From Sphingosinithalassobacter tenebrarum (GTDB lineage Bacteria; Pseudomonadota; Alphaproteobacteria; Sphingomonadales; Sphingomonadaceae), in contig NZ_CP049109.1 in NCBI RefSeq assembly GCF_011057975.1, positions 2,201,001 through 2,265,000 on the forward strand: a stretch of DNA of 64,000 bases, given 5' to 3'. The notes below the pieces were generated by a model. That model ran no database searches and was not told the DNA's origin. It worked only from the letters and a program-made list of their open reading frames with translations. Position 1 is the stretch's first letter. Each line of letters begins with the position of its first letter. This document shows positions 26,219 to 34,074 of this stretch, piece by piece. Both the position numbers and the translations under genes were made by a program.

Positions 26219-27259
26219 CTATTTCCATATGAAGCCAGGATAGCCGTCGATATCCCCACGCAGATGCCGGGCGAGCAGCAGCGCCTGAACGTGCGGCACA
26301 AGGCCGAGCGGCATGGTTTCGCCCAGAAAGGGGTGGCGCAATTCGTCCTTTTTGCGTTCCTGCCACGCGGTTAGCACGCGCTTGCGCGGTTCCTCCTTTA
26401 ACGAGACGGCACCGCCTTCGTCGACTTTGAAATCGCCCGCCTCTATTTGCCGCCGATTGACAAGGCTTAGCGCCAGGCGATCGGCCAGCACCGGGCGCAG
26501 TTCCTCCATCAGGTCAAGCGCAAGGCTGGCGCGGCCCGGACGATCGGCATGGAGGAAGCCGATCTGAGGATCGAGACCCACGCCCTCCGCCGCAGACCGG
26601 CAATCATGTCCAAGCATAGCATAAAGAAAGGAGAGAAGCGCGTTCATCCGATCGAGCGGGGGACGGCGTGAACGCGTGGTGAAGGCGAATTCGGTCGCGG
26701 GCACGCGGCGGAGAAAATCGAAAACGGCGAAATATTGCTGCGCACCCTCGCCCTCGGCACCGCGCAGCTTGTCCACATCGTCCAGCATCACCGCATGGCA
26801 GCCGATACGATCGATGCGGCGCTCGGCCATGTTTATCGCGGTTCGCGCGGATTCGTCCATGCCGCTGCCATGGTCGCGCAGCGCCCGCCGCAGCACGGTG
26901 CGCTGATTGGCTAGCTTGGCCGTTACCATTCCGCGCACAATCGCGGCGGAGCGCACCGGATCGTCCGCAATCCGATGCTGGGTGCGGCGCAGCAGGACAT
27001 TGCCGCTGCGCGGTCCTTCGACCCGGGCGAGGAAGCGGCCAGTCGGCGTGAGGAAAGACATCGCGATCCCAGTTTCGGCGCAGGCGGCCATCAGGGCCGG
27101 GCTTGCCCCGGCGCGGGCGAAACACACGATGCCGCCAATCATATGGAGCGGCGCGCGTCCGCGTTCCTCGCCGTCCACCTCCACCACGACATTCTGGCCG
27201 TCCTTACGCAGCCAACCTCCTTCGCTGGTCACATAGATGGTGTTGAGGTGGCGGCGCAT
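26219..27259 (-). CDS. cas1: CRISPR integrase Cas1 (type I-C)
   Basis: A 346-residue integrase that inserts prespacers next to the leader. The N-terminal beta domain begins MRRHLNTIYVTSEGGWLRKDGQ. The helical domain holds the metal ligands: the Glu in RGAEGEGAQQYFAVF, the His in GFLHADRPGRASLALDL and the Asp after it. I chose the ATG at 27259 because it shares one base with the cas4 TGA. A longer frame to 27328 would overlap cas4 and lacks homology. Confidence 0.96.
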   Translation of the reverse strand: MRRHLNTIYVTSEGGWLRKDGQNVVVEVDGEERGRAPLHMIGGIVCFARAGASPALMAACAETGIAMSFLTPTGRFLARVEGPRSGNVLLRRTQHRIADDPVRSAAIVRGMVTAKLANQRTVLRRALRDHGSGMDESARTAINMAERRIDRIGCHAVMLDDVDKLRGAEGEGAQQYFAVFDFLRRVPATEFAFTTRSRRPPLDRMNALLSFLYAMLGHDCRSAAEGVGLDPQIGFLHADRPGRASLALDLMEELRPVLADRLALSLVNRRQIEAGDFKVDEGGAVSLKEEPRKRVLTAWQERKKDELRHPFLGETMPLGLVPHVQALLLARHLRGDIDGYPGFIWK

Positions 27260-27903
27260 CAGGCCCCGATCTGGCGTTCGAGCCAGCGACGGACGCTGGG
27301 CGGTTGCTGAAACGTTGCAGGGCGGCACAGATCGGCCAGCGAACAGCGCGTACAGCCTTTGAAGGGGACGGGCGGCGGGGTGCGGCGCGCAGCGAACATG
27401 GCGCGCGTTTCTTGCACGATGCGCAGCGTCAGCGCGCGCAAGTCGTCGTCAAAGGAAACGGCCCTTCGTCGCCGCACCTCGCCGTAAAACAGCGCACCTT
27501 CGGGAACGGCGTGGCCGAACATCGCTTCGAGGCAGAGGCCCTGCGCGCAAAGCTGTACCTCGTCTGCGCGGTGCGCTTTGGGCTTGCCGCGCTTATATTC
27601 GACCGGGAAGGGACGCGCCGCCGCACCGCGCCCGTGAAACTCCACCACATCGGCGACGCCGATCAGGCCCAGCTCGGGCGCGCGGATCGGCAGCGATCGC
27701 ACGAGGCGCACATCGCGTCTTCGATCGCCACCGCCCTTGTCCACTCTGTCGTGCAGAATGCGGCCTTCGGCGGTGGCACCGTCCTCCGCCCATTGCCGCT
27801 CGACATGGATTAGCGCGCATTGGCGCGGGCAGAACAGATAATGCTGGAGCGCGGATACGGGAATAAGGACATCGTCGTACCTATCGTCTGTGGCAGCGCT
27901 CAC
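27259..27903 (-). CDS. cas4: CRISPR-associated exonuclease Cas4
   Basis: A 214-residue RecB-like nuclease that trims prespacers and selects the PAM. SALQHYLFCPRQCALIH has the first Cys, PVEYKRGKPKAHRADEVQLCAQGLCLE gives the nuclease core (E, K, Q motif), and GCTRCSLADLC supplies three more Cys for the Fe-S cluster. The start is GTG at 27903, one nucleotide after the cas7 stop; the longer frame to 28056 only shadows cas7. Confidence 0.94.
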   Translation of the reverse strand: MSAATDDRYDDVLIPVSALQHYLFCPRQCALIHVERQWAEDGATAEGRILHDRVDKGGGDRRRDVRLVRSLPIRAPELGLIGVADVVEFHGRGAAARPFPVEYKRGKPKAHRADEVQLCAQGLCLEAMFGHAVPEGALFYGEVRRRRAVSFDDDLRALTLRIVQETRAMFAARRTPPPVPFKGCTRCSLADLCRPATFQQPPSVRRWLERQIGA

Positions 27904-27904
27904 C

Positions 27905-28870
27905 TCAGCACGGTTCCAGTATCTCGATCCCGTCGGGCAGACCGTCGCGCTCAATCCGCACGGCATAATCGCTCCAGCTTCGCGCGGCGGGCCAGTTGTC
28001 GGTGCTGTTGTGATAGGCATCGCTGCCGATCTCATGGGCAATCCCCTGATACACACGGTCGACCTTCACCCGATCAAACAGCGCCTGTGCCTGAGCATTG
28101 CCGAGCGCGGAAGCGTGACGGAAGACGATCAGCTTACGGCTCGCCATCTGTCCGCGCGCGGCGGAGCGATCGTGCTCGAACATGTTGCAAAGCGCGTCCC
28201 AGAGGAGGTCGAGATCGGCTTCGGAAAAACCCGTGCCCTTCGTGTCGTGCGAAGCGAGCGGCGCGGAAACGAAGCCGTGCACGCGATAGGCACCATAGGG
28301 TACGATATGCTTGCGGCCCATGGTGCGACCGCCCTTGGCCTCGGCATCCGCCTCCGTCGTTGCCGCCATGCGAGTGATCGAGATTTCGAGCGGCAGGATG
28401 CGTTCGAGCGAACGGGAGAAGGCGATCTGTACCGGGCCGCGGACCTGTCCCGCATTGACGCCTGTCGTCATCACCGCGCCGAATGTGCGAATGTCCCAGA
28501 AATTCGCGCACATCCACCGCGTCAACTCGCGCGATTTCTGCTGGTCCTTGGGCAGCTTCTTATACTCTTCGCTTTTGTCGACCGGCGGCATCACTGCTTC
28601 CCAGGCGCGCTTGTGCTGGTTGTTGAGCGTGGCGCCCTCGCTCATGTAGATTTCGTGGCCTTGCGCCAGAATGTCCCCGACTTCGGCCTTCAGCGCGACG
28701 TAATTGCGGATCTTGCGCTTCAACGCGACATCGGAAACCAGACCTAGATTGGTTTCGGGATCGATCCTCGGCAGATTGCCGGCGTCTGGGTCGCCGTTGG
28801 GGTTTCCGTCCTGCACGTCGAAGAACAGCACGAATTCGTGGCGGTGGGTCACGGCTGGGCTGTCGCTCAT
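27905..28870 (-). CDS. cas7: Type I-C Cascade backbone protein Cas7 (Csd2)
   Basis: A 321-residue Csd2-type Cas7 that polymerises along the crRNA spacer in the I-C Cascade. HRHEFVLFFDVQDGNPNGDPDAGNLPR near the start is the family hallmark. It starts with ATG sharing a base with the cas8c TAA, so its synthesis is coupled to that of Cas8c/Cas11c. The length is typical. Confidence 0.96.
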   Translation of the reverse strand: MSDSPAVTHRHEFVLFFDVQDGNPNGDPDAGNLPRIDPETNLGLVSDVALKRKIRNYVALKAEVGDILAQGHEIYMSEGATLNNQHKRAWEAVMPPVDKSEEYKKLPKDQQKSRELTRWMCANFWDIRTFGAVMTTGVNAGQVRGPVQIAFSRSLERILPLEISITRMAATTEADAEAKGGRTMGRKHIVPYGAYRVHGFVSAPLASHDTKGTGFSEADLDLLWDALCNMFEHDRSAARGQMASRKLIVFRHASALGNAQAQALFDRVKVDRVYQGIAHEIGSDAYHNSTDNWPAARSWSDYAVRIERDGLPDGIEILEPC

Positions 28871-29310
28871 TATTCACTGTCCCCTTCATTGTCGGTGGCG
28901 TTCGCCTCGGCCTCGGCGAGACTGATCTCGTCCCCCTTGTCGCTTTTCAGCTTGGCGCTTCGCTGGTGGTAATAGCCGATGGCGAATTCGGCCTGATCCT
29001 CCAGCGGCAGTGCGCGCGGCAGGGTGTGGGGAAGGCCGGGTTCGATCGTATCCATGATCGATTCCAGCTCGCGTTCGATCAGGAATGCCCATCCGGGGCT
29101 GGTTTTTCGGGCCTTGGCAAGGTGATTCTGCCCGTTCGAGATCACCAGCGGGAAGATGCTGGCAGGCGTTGCACTGGCACCGCCGAAAAATTTGTCCCGC
29201 ATCGTGGCGTTGACGCCGCGCCCCAGCGCCGCGATCTGCGCCAGTTCGTACACCGCGAACAGGCGGCCGAGCAGATAGCCCGGATTTGCATGCGTTCGAT
29301 CGAGCGCCAT
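28870..29310 (-). CDS. cas11c: Cas11c small subunit from internal start in cas8c
   Basis: Inside cas8c, the ATG at 29310 is preceded at ideal spacing by GGGAGGTGCCG. It opens 146 in-frame residues beginning MALDRTHANPGYLLGRLF. Known I-C systems make the Cascade small subunit by internal initiation at this conserved point, just before the NPGYLLGRLFA block. The strong ribosome site in the middle of a coding region is the evidence here. Cas11c forms the belly of the complex and stabilises the R-loop. Confidence 0.85.
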   Translation of the reverse strand: MALDRTHANPGYLLGRLFAVYELAQIAALGRGVNATMRDKFFGGASATPASIFPLVISNGQNHLAKARKTSPGWAFLIERELESIMDTIEPGLPHTLPRALPLEDQAEFAIGYYHQRSAKLKSDKGDEISLAEAEANATDNEGDSE

Positions 29311-30696
29311 CGGCACCTCCCTTTCCCTGAAACCCAGTCGATATTCGCGGTGCAGCACGCCGCGGCAGGCCGCTGCGTGCCAGCCGAAGGACGGATCGTC
29401 GCCCGCGCGCAGCCGGATGAGGATCGCCGACAGCCAGCTGCGCGGATAGGGGCGACCGGTGAGTACGGAGCGCATCACCTCACCGGCCAGTTGATTGGGG
29501 ATATTCTCGAACTTGCCCTGTAGCGCGGTGGTGCGCGCGAGCAGCAGCGAGACCGACGGAGCCTTCCACCCCGAAGGCAGGGGCTTGATGGTAAGGTCGC
29601 GATGATGATCGGCAAGGCGTCGCGCAAAGCGCTCGAAATCGCCTTCCTCCCAGAAGCGTACCGAAAGCCGCGCGGCATTGGGCGAAAGGCCGAGAACGTG
29701 GAATTTCGTGCCCTTCGCTATCGCCGGCCGAACATCCGAGATCGGACGGCCCGCCGCGACCGCCTCCAGCTCCACGCGCAGCTTCTCCGCCTCCTCGGCA
29801 TCGGTGATCCCCTCGATGGGACCGGCAAACCAGGCTTCCGCCGCCGCCGCCGCTTCCGCGCTGTCTTCGGTCTCCGCCTCGCCAGCATCGGCCCAGAAGA
29901 CGGTGGTGGCGTCGCCAATCGGCTGGCTGACGCGGTTCACGCTGTCCCGCGCCAGCATCGCGTTCAGCGCGCCGCCATAGCGCGCCGCCGCTTCTTGGGA
30001 GGTGGGGGCGTTGGCGCCCTGGATCTGTCCGTAGGAGGTGAAGGCGTCGAGGTTGAAGGAGACGAGCGCCGCGCCAGAGCTTTGCGCATCGCGCACGCCT
30101 TTGATCGCCGGATGCAGCCGTTCGAGCGTTCCCTGACGACCGGTGACGAGGCACATCACCGTGTCCGATGTCGCGCCATCGGCCGCGAAGTGGTCGACCA
30201 GCCGAACCGCTTCGTCGCTTTCGTGGATATAGCCCGTCGTGCCGTCCAGCCGGAACATGATGTTGGCGTCCAGCATCTCATCGGTGAAGGGCGAGTCGTC
30301 GTCAAAGCGTTCGGGGCGCCAGTTTTCGAGGAAAGCGAGCAGCGCCTTGAGCCCCGCATCCGCAACCCCCGCCAGCCTCTCGCGATGAAGCGTGACGAAC
30401 GCCTCATGCTCCTGCATCACGCGTTTGCCTGCGCCCGCGGTACGGCCAAGCGTGTAGGACGTCTTGTCCCACAGGAAATTGGGCGCGATGCCCGATGTGC
30501 GCTTCGGTCCGGCGGGCACGTTGAACTCGACCCGACGGGGCTTCCTGCCGCTATTGTCATGCAGATCGTTTACCGCGACCACCGATCCGTCGGCGCCAAG
30601 CACTATGCACCATCCGAAGCCCGCTTTCGTCCAGCCGGATGCTGCGGCACCCGCCATCCGGTCGTAATAGCGGTCGAGCGCCTGAAGTATCGTCAC
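28870..30696 (-). CDS. cas8c: Type I-C Cascade large subunit Cas8c (Csd1)
   Basis: A 608-residue Csd1. The N-terminal MTILQALDRYYDRM and the middle block VLGLSPNAARLSVRFWEEGDF are standard for the family, which recognises the PAM (TTC in studied I-C systems) and recruits Cas3. The start is GTG overlapping the cas5 stop (GTGA). The C-terminal quarter also encodes Cas11c from an internal start. Confidence 0.96.
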   Translation of the reverse strand: MTILQALDRYYDRMAGAAASGWTKAGFGWCIVLGADGSVVAVNDLHDNSGRKPRRVEFNVPAGPKRTSGIAPNFLWDKTSYTLGRTAGAGKRVMQEHEAFVTLHRERLAGVADAGLKALLAFLENWRPERFDDDSPFTDEMLDANIMFRLDGTTGYIHESDEAVRLVDHFAADGATSDTVMCLVTGRQGTLERLHPAIKGVRDAQSSGAALVSFNLDAFTSYGQIQGANAPTSQEAAARYGGALNAMLARDSVNRVSQPIGDATTVFWADAGEAETEDSAEAAAAAEAWFAGPIEGITDAEEAEKLRVELEAVAAGRPISDVRPAIAKGTKFHVLGLSPNAARLSVRFWEEGDFERFARRLADHHRDLTIKPLPSGWKAPSVSLLLARTTALQGKFENIPNQLAGEVMRSVLTGRPYPRSWLSAILIRLRAGDDPSFGWHAAACRGVLHREYRLGFREREVPMALDRTHANPGYLLGRLFAVYELAQIAALGRGVNATMRDKFFGGASATPASIFPLVISNGQNHLAKARKTSPGWAFLIERELESIMDTIEPGLPHTLPRALPLEDQAEFAIGYYHQRSAKLKSDKGDEISLAEAEANATDNEGDSE

Positions 30697-31370
30697 GACA
30701 CCAGGTCCGCGCTGTTCCAGGCGGGCACCTCGATCACGCCATCTTCCATGCGCGCGTGGAAGAAGCGCGACGCGCTGCCATTTGCGAAATCGATATCATG
30801 GAGCATCCAGCCAAGGTCGCGCTCGCGCTCGGTAAAGGACGCATCGGGCGAGGGCAGCGGATCGCCTTCGGCAACCAATGCGAATTCGGCGGGAAACTCG
30901 CGGGTGCCGAGGCAGGGGCGGTGAAAGCACTGGCCGGAAGCGGCGCGGCGGTTGAACATCGAGATATGCTTGGCCGCCGTATCGCCCGGCCCGGCTTTCT
31001 CGGTCATCTCGAAATGGGCTTCGATCACATAGGCGACATCGACCAGCAGCATCGCGGCGCGTTGCTGCCGATCTTCGTCCACCGCGATCCCGAGCCCGCT
31101 CGTATCCTTGCGCTTCATCGCTCCAGAGGCGAGGCTGGCACTTGCCTTCGCCCCGACCTCATTGCGGCGGAACGACTGGAAGCGGATGGGCTTGAGCACA
31201 TGGATGCGATCGACGTGCCAGCGGATCGCGGGTTTCCAGTGAATCGCTTCCAGAATGCCGCGTGCGGCAGATGGGGTGATGACGTCATAGCTGACGCGTT
31301 CGACCTTCATCTCCGGCCGGGTAAAGCAGGCGCGCTCCCCCCAGATATGCAGTCGTACGCCCATAGTCAT
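30693..31370 (-). CDS. cas5: Cas5d, crRNA-processing Cascade subunit
   Basis: A 225-residue Cas5d. In type I-C it replaces Cas6, cutting the pre-crRNA below the repeat hairpin and capping the 5' handle. GVRLHIWGERACFTRPEMKVERVSYDVITPSAARGILEAIHWKP is the characteristic beginning. I chose the ATG at 31370, preceded by GGGGAAGAG; an ATG at 31388 is also in frame. A run of eight G residues directly precedes the ribosome site. It is the first gene of the cas5-cas8c-cas7-cas4-cas1-cas2 operon. Confidence 0.95.
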   Translation of the reverse strand: MTMGVRLHIWGERACFTRPEMKVERVSYDVITPSAARGILEAIHWKPAIRWHVDRIHVLKPIRFQSFRRNEVGAKASASLASGAMKRKDTSGLGIAVDEDRQQRAAMLLVDVAYVIEAHFEMTEKAGPGDTAAKHISMFNRRAASGQCFHRPCLGTREFPAEFALVAEGDPLPSPDASFTERERDLGWMLHDIDFANGSASRFFHARMEDGVIEVPAWNSADLVS

Positions 31371-31463
31371 CTCTTCCCCCCCCAGCATAGCCTAGTCAAA
31401 AGACGTCAATTGCCAAAAAGAAATTTCTCCGTTTCGGTCACTCTTCACAGGCTTCCATAAATT

Positions 31464-31489
31464 GGCCCCCGAGCAGAAGCTCGAGGGCC
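31464..31489. terminator. Strong stem-loop downstream of the degenerate CRISPR repeat
   Basis: GGCCCCCGAGC and GCTCGAGGGCC (plus strand) pair over 11 bp with one G-T, around the loop AGAA. On the plus strand it is followed by TTTT, the form of an intrinsic terminator, but no plus-strand gene precedes it. On the minus strand it begins about 31 nt after the degenerate repeat, where the second repeat of a mini-CRISPR would be, so it may instead define the 3' end of the small RNA. Confidence 0.6.
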
Positions 31490-31550
31490 TTTTAACATGA
31501 AGCGACGCTTCACTTCCTAGGTTTCGATCCACGCGCTCGTATCGGGCGAC
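31490..31550 (-). ncRNA. Candidate CreA/CreR-like crRNA: degenerate repeat plus spacer-like sequence
   Basis: A lone repeat-like element (31521-31550) has the first 14 plus-strand bases of the array repeat intact (GTTTCGATCCACGC) and ends GGGCGAC. Four substitutions and one deletion separate it from the consensus. It can still fold (CGCCCG-ATA-CGAGCG, one mismatch) and keeps the full 5' handle GTGGATCGAAAC. The following minus-strand sequence from 31520 starts CTAGGAAGTGA. Cas5d could process it into a guide RNA. The matching target is at 31702-31726. It lies between cas3 and cas5, where such regulatory guides have been found in other type I systems. Confidence 0.75.
31521..31550 (-). repeat. 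Solitary degenerate type I-C repeat
   Basis: This is a 30-nt sequence about 84% identical to the array repeat, 5.8 kb away from the array and outside any gene. The half carrying the crRNA handle is perfectly conserved, while the changes fall in the stem and loop. That bias suggests selection on processing and Cascade loading rather than random decay. Confidence 0.9.
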
Positions 31551-31580
31551 TATGTTGGTTCTTCGGGTACCGCAGCGGTT

Positions 31581-31640
31581 TCACCGGAAAGCGTAAAGCG
31601 TAAAGCCCCCGCTGCCGACTGTTTCACTGTATCTTACCAC
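31581..31640 (-). CDS. Candidate mini-ORF between promoter and degenerate repeat (CreT-like?)
   Basis: A 19-codon frame starts with GTG at 31640, directly after GGAGG at 5-nt spacing (31650-31646), and ends TGA at 31581-31583, 30 nt before the degenerate repeat. The third codon is AGA, rare in this GC-rich genome. CreT toxins described in other type I loci are very small genes, some acting through rare Arg codons, repressed by Cascade guided by CreA. Here only the arrangement and the ribosome site support it; the peptide has no recognisable domain. Confidence 0.35.
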   Translation of the reverse strand: MVRYSETVGSGGFTLYAFR

Positions 31641-31688
31641 GTTTGCCTCCACCTGCCTCGATGGTGAGCGTTACGGTAACGATACGGA

Positions 31689-31726
31689 TGGTCAATTGGC
31701 GGAAGCGCCCAATCACTTCCTAGGAA
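31689..31726 (-). promoter_or_regulatory. Cascade target site overlapping a candidate promoter
   Basis: On the minus strand TTC (31726-31724) is followed by CTAGGAAGTGA (31723-31713), identical to the first 11 bases after the degenerate repeat. Positions 15 and 17-22 (CGCTTC) also match, giving 18 of 22 in register. TTC is the usual I-C PAM. A 35-nt protospacer would cover TTGACC (31695-31690), a good -35, with TAACGC 16 nt on as a weaker -10. The core ACTTCCTAGGAAGT (31715-31728) is also a perfect palindrome, so a protein operator is an alternative. Confidence 0.7.
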
Positions 31727-31749
31727 GTAAGATAAATGCTCCTTGGAAT

Positions 31750-34074
31750 TCAAACAATGAAATTGCTATCCGCCGACCGCCACGTCGGATCGTCCAGTCG
31801 AAGCCCGGTGTCCCGGTCGTACAGCGAACTGCTCTCCAGTACCACGAAGCGGTCGCCGTACAGGTCGGGCCGCACCGCCTGCACCGCGCCGGTCCCCAGC
31901 ATCGCGGCGCGCACATTTGCGGGCACCGGCACCGTATATTGCTGCAGCTTGCGGGTGACGCCGGCGGGCGGGAGGGGAGCGTGCTCCAGGATGTTGATCG
32001 CCGTGCGGGCTTCGTCGTCCCAGGGAATGAGGACGGGTTCCATCGTTTCTTCAATCAGGCGAAAAGCGGCATCGATGGCGGCGAAGGGAAAGTCGAAGCT
32101 GCGTCCAGCCGCCGCGATCGCGGGCAGGGTCGCGAACCGCTCGCCGCGAAGCGTCGCGGCATCGAGTTGGTCGGCGCCTTTGCGGAAATAGAGCTCCTTG
32201 AAATATTCGCGAACCCCAACAAGGCCGAGCGGGTCCAGCCCCTGGCGCCGGACCCAACCGGTGGCTTCGGCAAAAAGTCGCAACGCGCGGGGCGTCGGGC
32301 GGTCGGCATGGTCGAAAACCACGGTACGGCCAAGCCGTCCGTTCAGCCTTCCTTCGCGATTGCAGCGGCCCGCTGATTGCGCAATCGAATCCAGTCCTGC
32401 CATCGCGCGCCAAACTTCGGGGAAGTCCACATCCACGCCTGCCTCGATCAGGCTGGTGCTAACCAGTCGGACCGGACGGTCGTGGCGCAGGTCGTTGCGA
32501 AGCTTCGCCAGCACCGCGCGCCGATGCTTCGCACACATCAGCGTGGTCAGGTGGCAGGCGCCGTCCGTCCCGGCGATAGCATCATATAACGCCTTCGCAT
32601 GGGCGCGGCTGTTGACGATGCACAGCATTTGCGGCGCCTGCGCAAAGCCGGCCACAATATCTTCGTCCGTCACCTGAGCGCCCGCAACGGGCCACTCGAT
32701 CTCCACACGTTTCAACACGCCGTAGAGCGCCTTCGGATCGGGGGCGAGTTCGCGCTCATCGTCGATGTCGAGCCCCGCCACACCCTTTGGCAATGCGCCG
32801 TCCTGGCGGCGTAGCGCCGGTTGGGTGGCGGTGCACAGGACCGGGCTGGCACCGTAATTGTTCGCCAGTTCCTCGATCGCGGCAAGGCAGGGGTGGAGGA
32901 GCCGGACGGGCAGGCTCTGCGCCTCGTCCAGTACTATGACGCTGTTCGCCAGGTTGTGCAGCTTGCGCGCCTTGCCGCGCTTTGCCGCGAACAGGCTTTC
33001 AAAAAACTGCACTGCGGTGGTGACAATCACCGGCGCATCCCAATTTTCAGAATCGCGCCGTAATTTGGCGAGGCCTGCGCGGCCTTCGTGTTCGACATCG
33101 TCCCCATCGGCGGGCGCGCTTCCGTCCCAGTCGAATGCACTATGGTGTTCGAGCACCGCATCCTCGCCCAACACGTCGCGGAATATCGCCGCGGTCTGTT
33201 CGATGATCGAGGTATAGGGGATGACATAGACGATTCGTCGCAGGCCGTGCAGTGCGGCATGTTCGATCGCGAAGCGCAGCGATGTCAGCGTCTTTCCGCC
33301 GCCGGTCGGCACGGTCAGTGTGAACAGGCCGGGGGGCAGCGCCGCCTTTCCAACAGCGTGGTCGAGAACCGTGGCGCGAATGCGGTTCACTGCGGTATCG
33401 TCAGAGCGCTTTGCTTCGGTCTTTTCGCGGACCAGTGCGAGATGATCGGGCGTCAGCACCCCGCCGCGTGGCGGCGGGTCGCGGCCTTCGACCCTGGCAT
33501 AGAATCGTTCGGTGGCAATCGAATCGGCATCGACCAGGCAGGAGAACAGCATCCGCGTAAGAAACGCACGTTCGAAAAGCGGGCCATGGGCGTTCGGCTC
33601 GAACTGCCGTTTCGGCACCATGGCCGCCATATCAGGCAGGCCCTCAACATGGTTCTCCCAGCCTGAATAGTCCGGTAGTTCGCCCGCTTCGCTGAGGCGC
33701 TGTTCCAGCGTCGAACGGCCATAGTCATTATGCCCGGCCCCGTTGGCGAGCCCGGCATGGTGCCCCGCCACAGCAAAGGCGATCATCTTGCTCAGCGGAT
33801 GAGGAAATAGCCGTATCGCCTCTATCGCGCCCGCTGTGCTGTGGTTCGGGCTTGGCCCCTTGCCAGCGATATAGTCCTGATACTCGGTGGAGGCCTTTCC
33901 GATATCGTGGAGAAGGCCGCTCGCGACCGCCGGTCCGGAAGCGCCGAAGATACCGGCAAATTCTCCGGCCAGCGCACCGACCGCCGACAGATGATCCGCG
34001 AGCGGCTCCCAATTGACACAATCTGGAGCGCCTTCAATCGAATGGGCGAAGAAGTGGTTTTTCTGGTCGCTGAT
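31750..34074 (-). CDS. cas3: CRISPR helicase-nuclease Cas3 (type I-C), non-canonical start
   Basis: About 775 residues. The HD nuclease has FFAHSIEG, GLLHDIGKAS, NHSTAGA and AGHHAGLANG. The SF2 helicase has TVPTGGGKTLTS (Walker A), VIVLDEAQSLP, CTATQPAL, and STSLIEAGVDVDF with QSAGRCNREGR. All motifs are intact. The first ATG (33786) lies inside the HD domain, after the HD pair. The homologous frame continues upstream to TAA near 34118 without ATG, GTG or TTG. The ATC at 34074, giving ISDQKNHFFAHS, sits where family members start; a CTG at 34080 is the alternative. Start placement is therefore uncertain. Confidence 0.9.
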   Translation of the reverse strand: MSDQKNHFFAHSIEGAPDCVNWEPLADHLSAVGALAGEFAGIFGASGPAVASGLLHDIGKASTEYQDYIAGKGPSPNHSTAGAIEAIRLFPHPLSKMIAFAVAGHHAGLANGAGHNDYGRSTLEQRLSEAGELPDYSGWENHVEGLPDMAAMVPKRQFEPNAHGPLFERAFLTRMLFSCLVDADSIATERFYARVEGRDPPPRGGVLTPDHLALVREKTEAKRSDDTAVNRIRATVLDHAVGKAALPPGLFTLTVPTGGGKTLTSLRFAIEHAALHGLRRIVYVIPYTSIIEQTAAIFRDVLGEDAVLEHHSAFDWDGSAPADGDDVEHEGRAGLAKLRRDSENWDAPVIVTTAVQFFESLFAAKRGKARKLHNLANSVIVLDEAQSLPVRLLHPCLAAIEELANNYGASPVLCTATQPALRRQDGALPKGVAGLDIDDERELAPDPKALYGVLKRVEIEWPVAGAQVTDEDIVAGFAQAPQMLCIVNSRAHAKALYDAIAGTDGACHLTTLMCAKHRRAVLAKLRNDLRHDRPVRLVSTSLIEAGVDVDFPEVWRAMAGLDSIAQSAGRCNREGRLNGRLGRTVVFDHADRPTPRALRLFAEATGWVRRQGLDPLGLVGVREYFKELYFRKGADQLDAATLRGERFATLPAIAAAGRSFDFPFAAIDAAFRLIEETMEPVLIPWDDEARTAINILEHAPLPPAGVTRKLQQYTVPVPANVRAAMLGTGAVQAVRPDLYGDRFVVLESSSLYDRDTGLRLDDPTWRSADSNFIV

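Noticed and set aside
31431..31441. GTTTCGGTCAC, considered as the second repeat of the mini-CRISPR
   Set aside because: It resembles only the first bases of the repeat, has no stem partner, and lies 90 nt from the first degenerate repeat instead of about 66; the stem-loop at 31464-31489 is a better 3' border.
31696..32376. Plus-strand frame overlapping the end of cas3 and the regulatory gap
   Set aside because: Most of it is antisense to cas3 helicase motifs, and it starts inside the candidate Cascade target site; no ribosome site.
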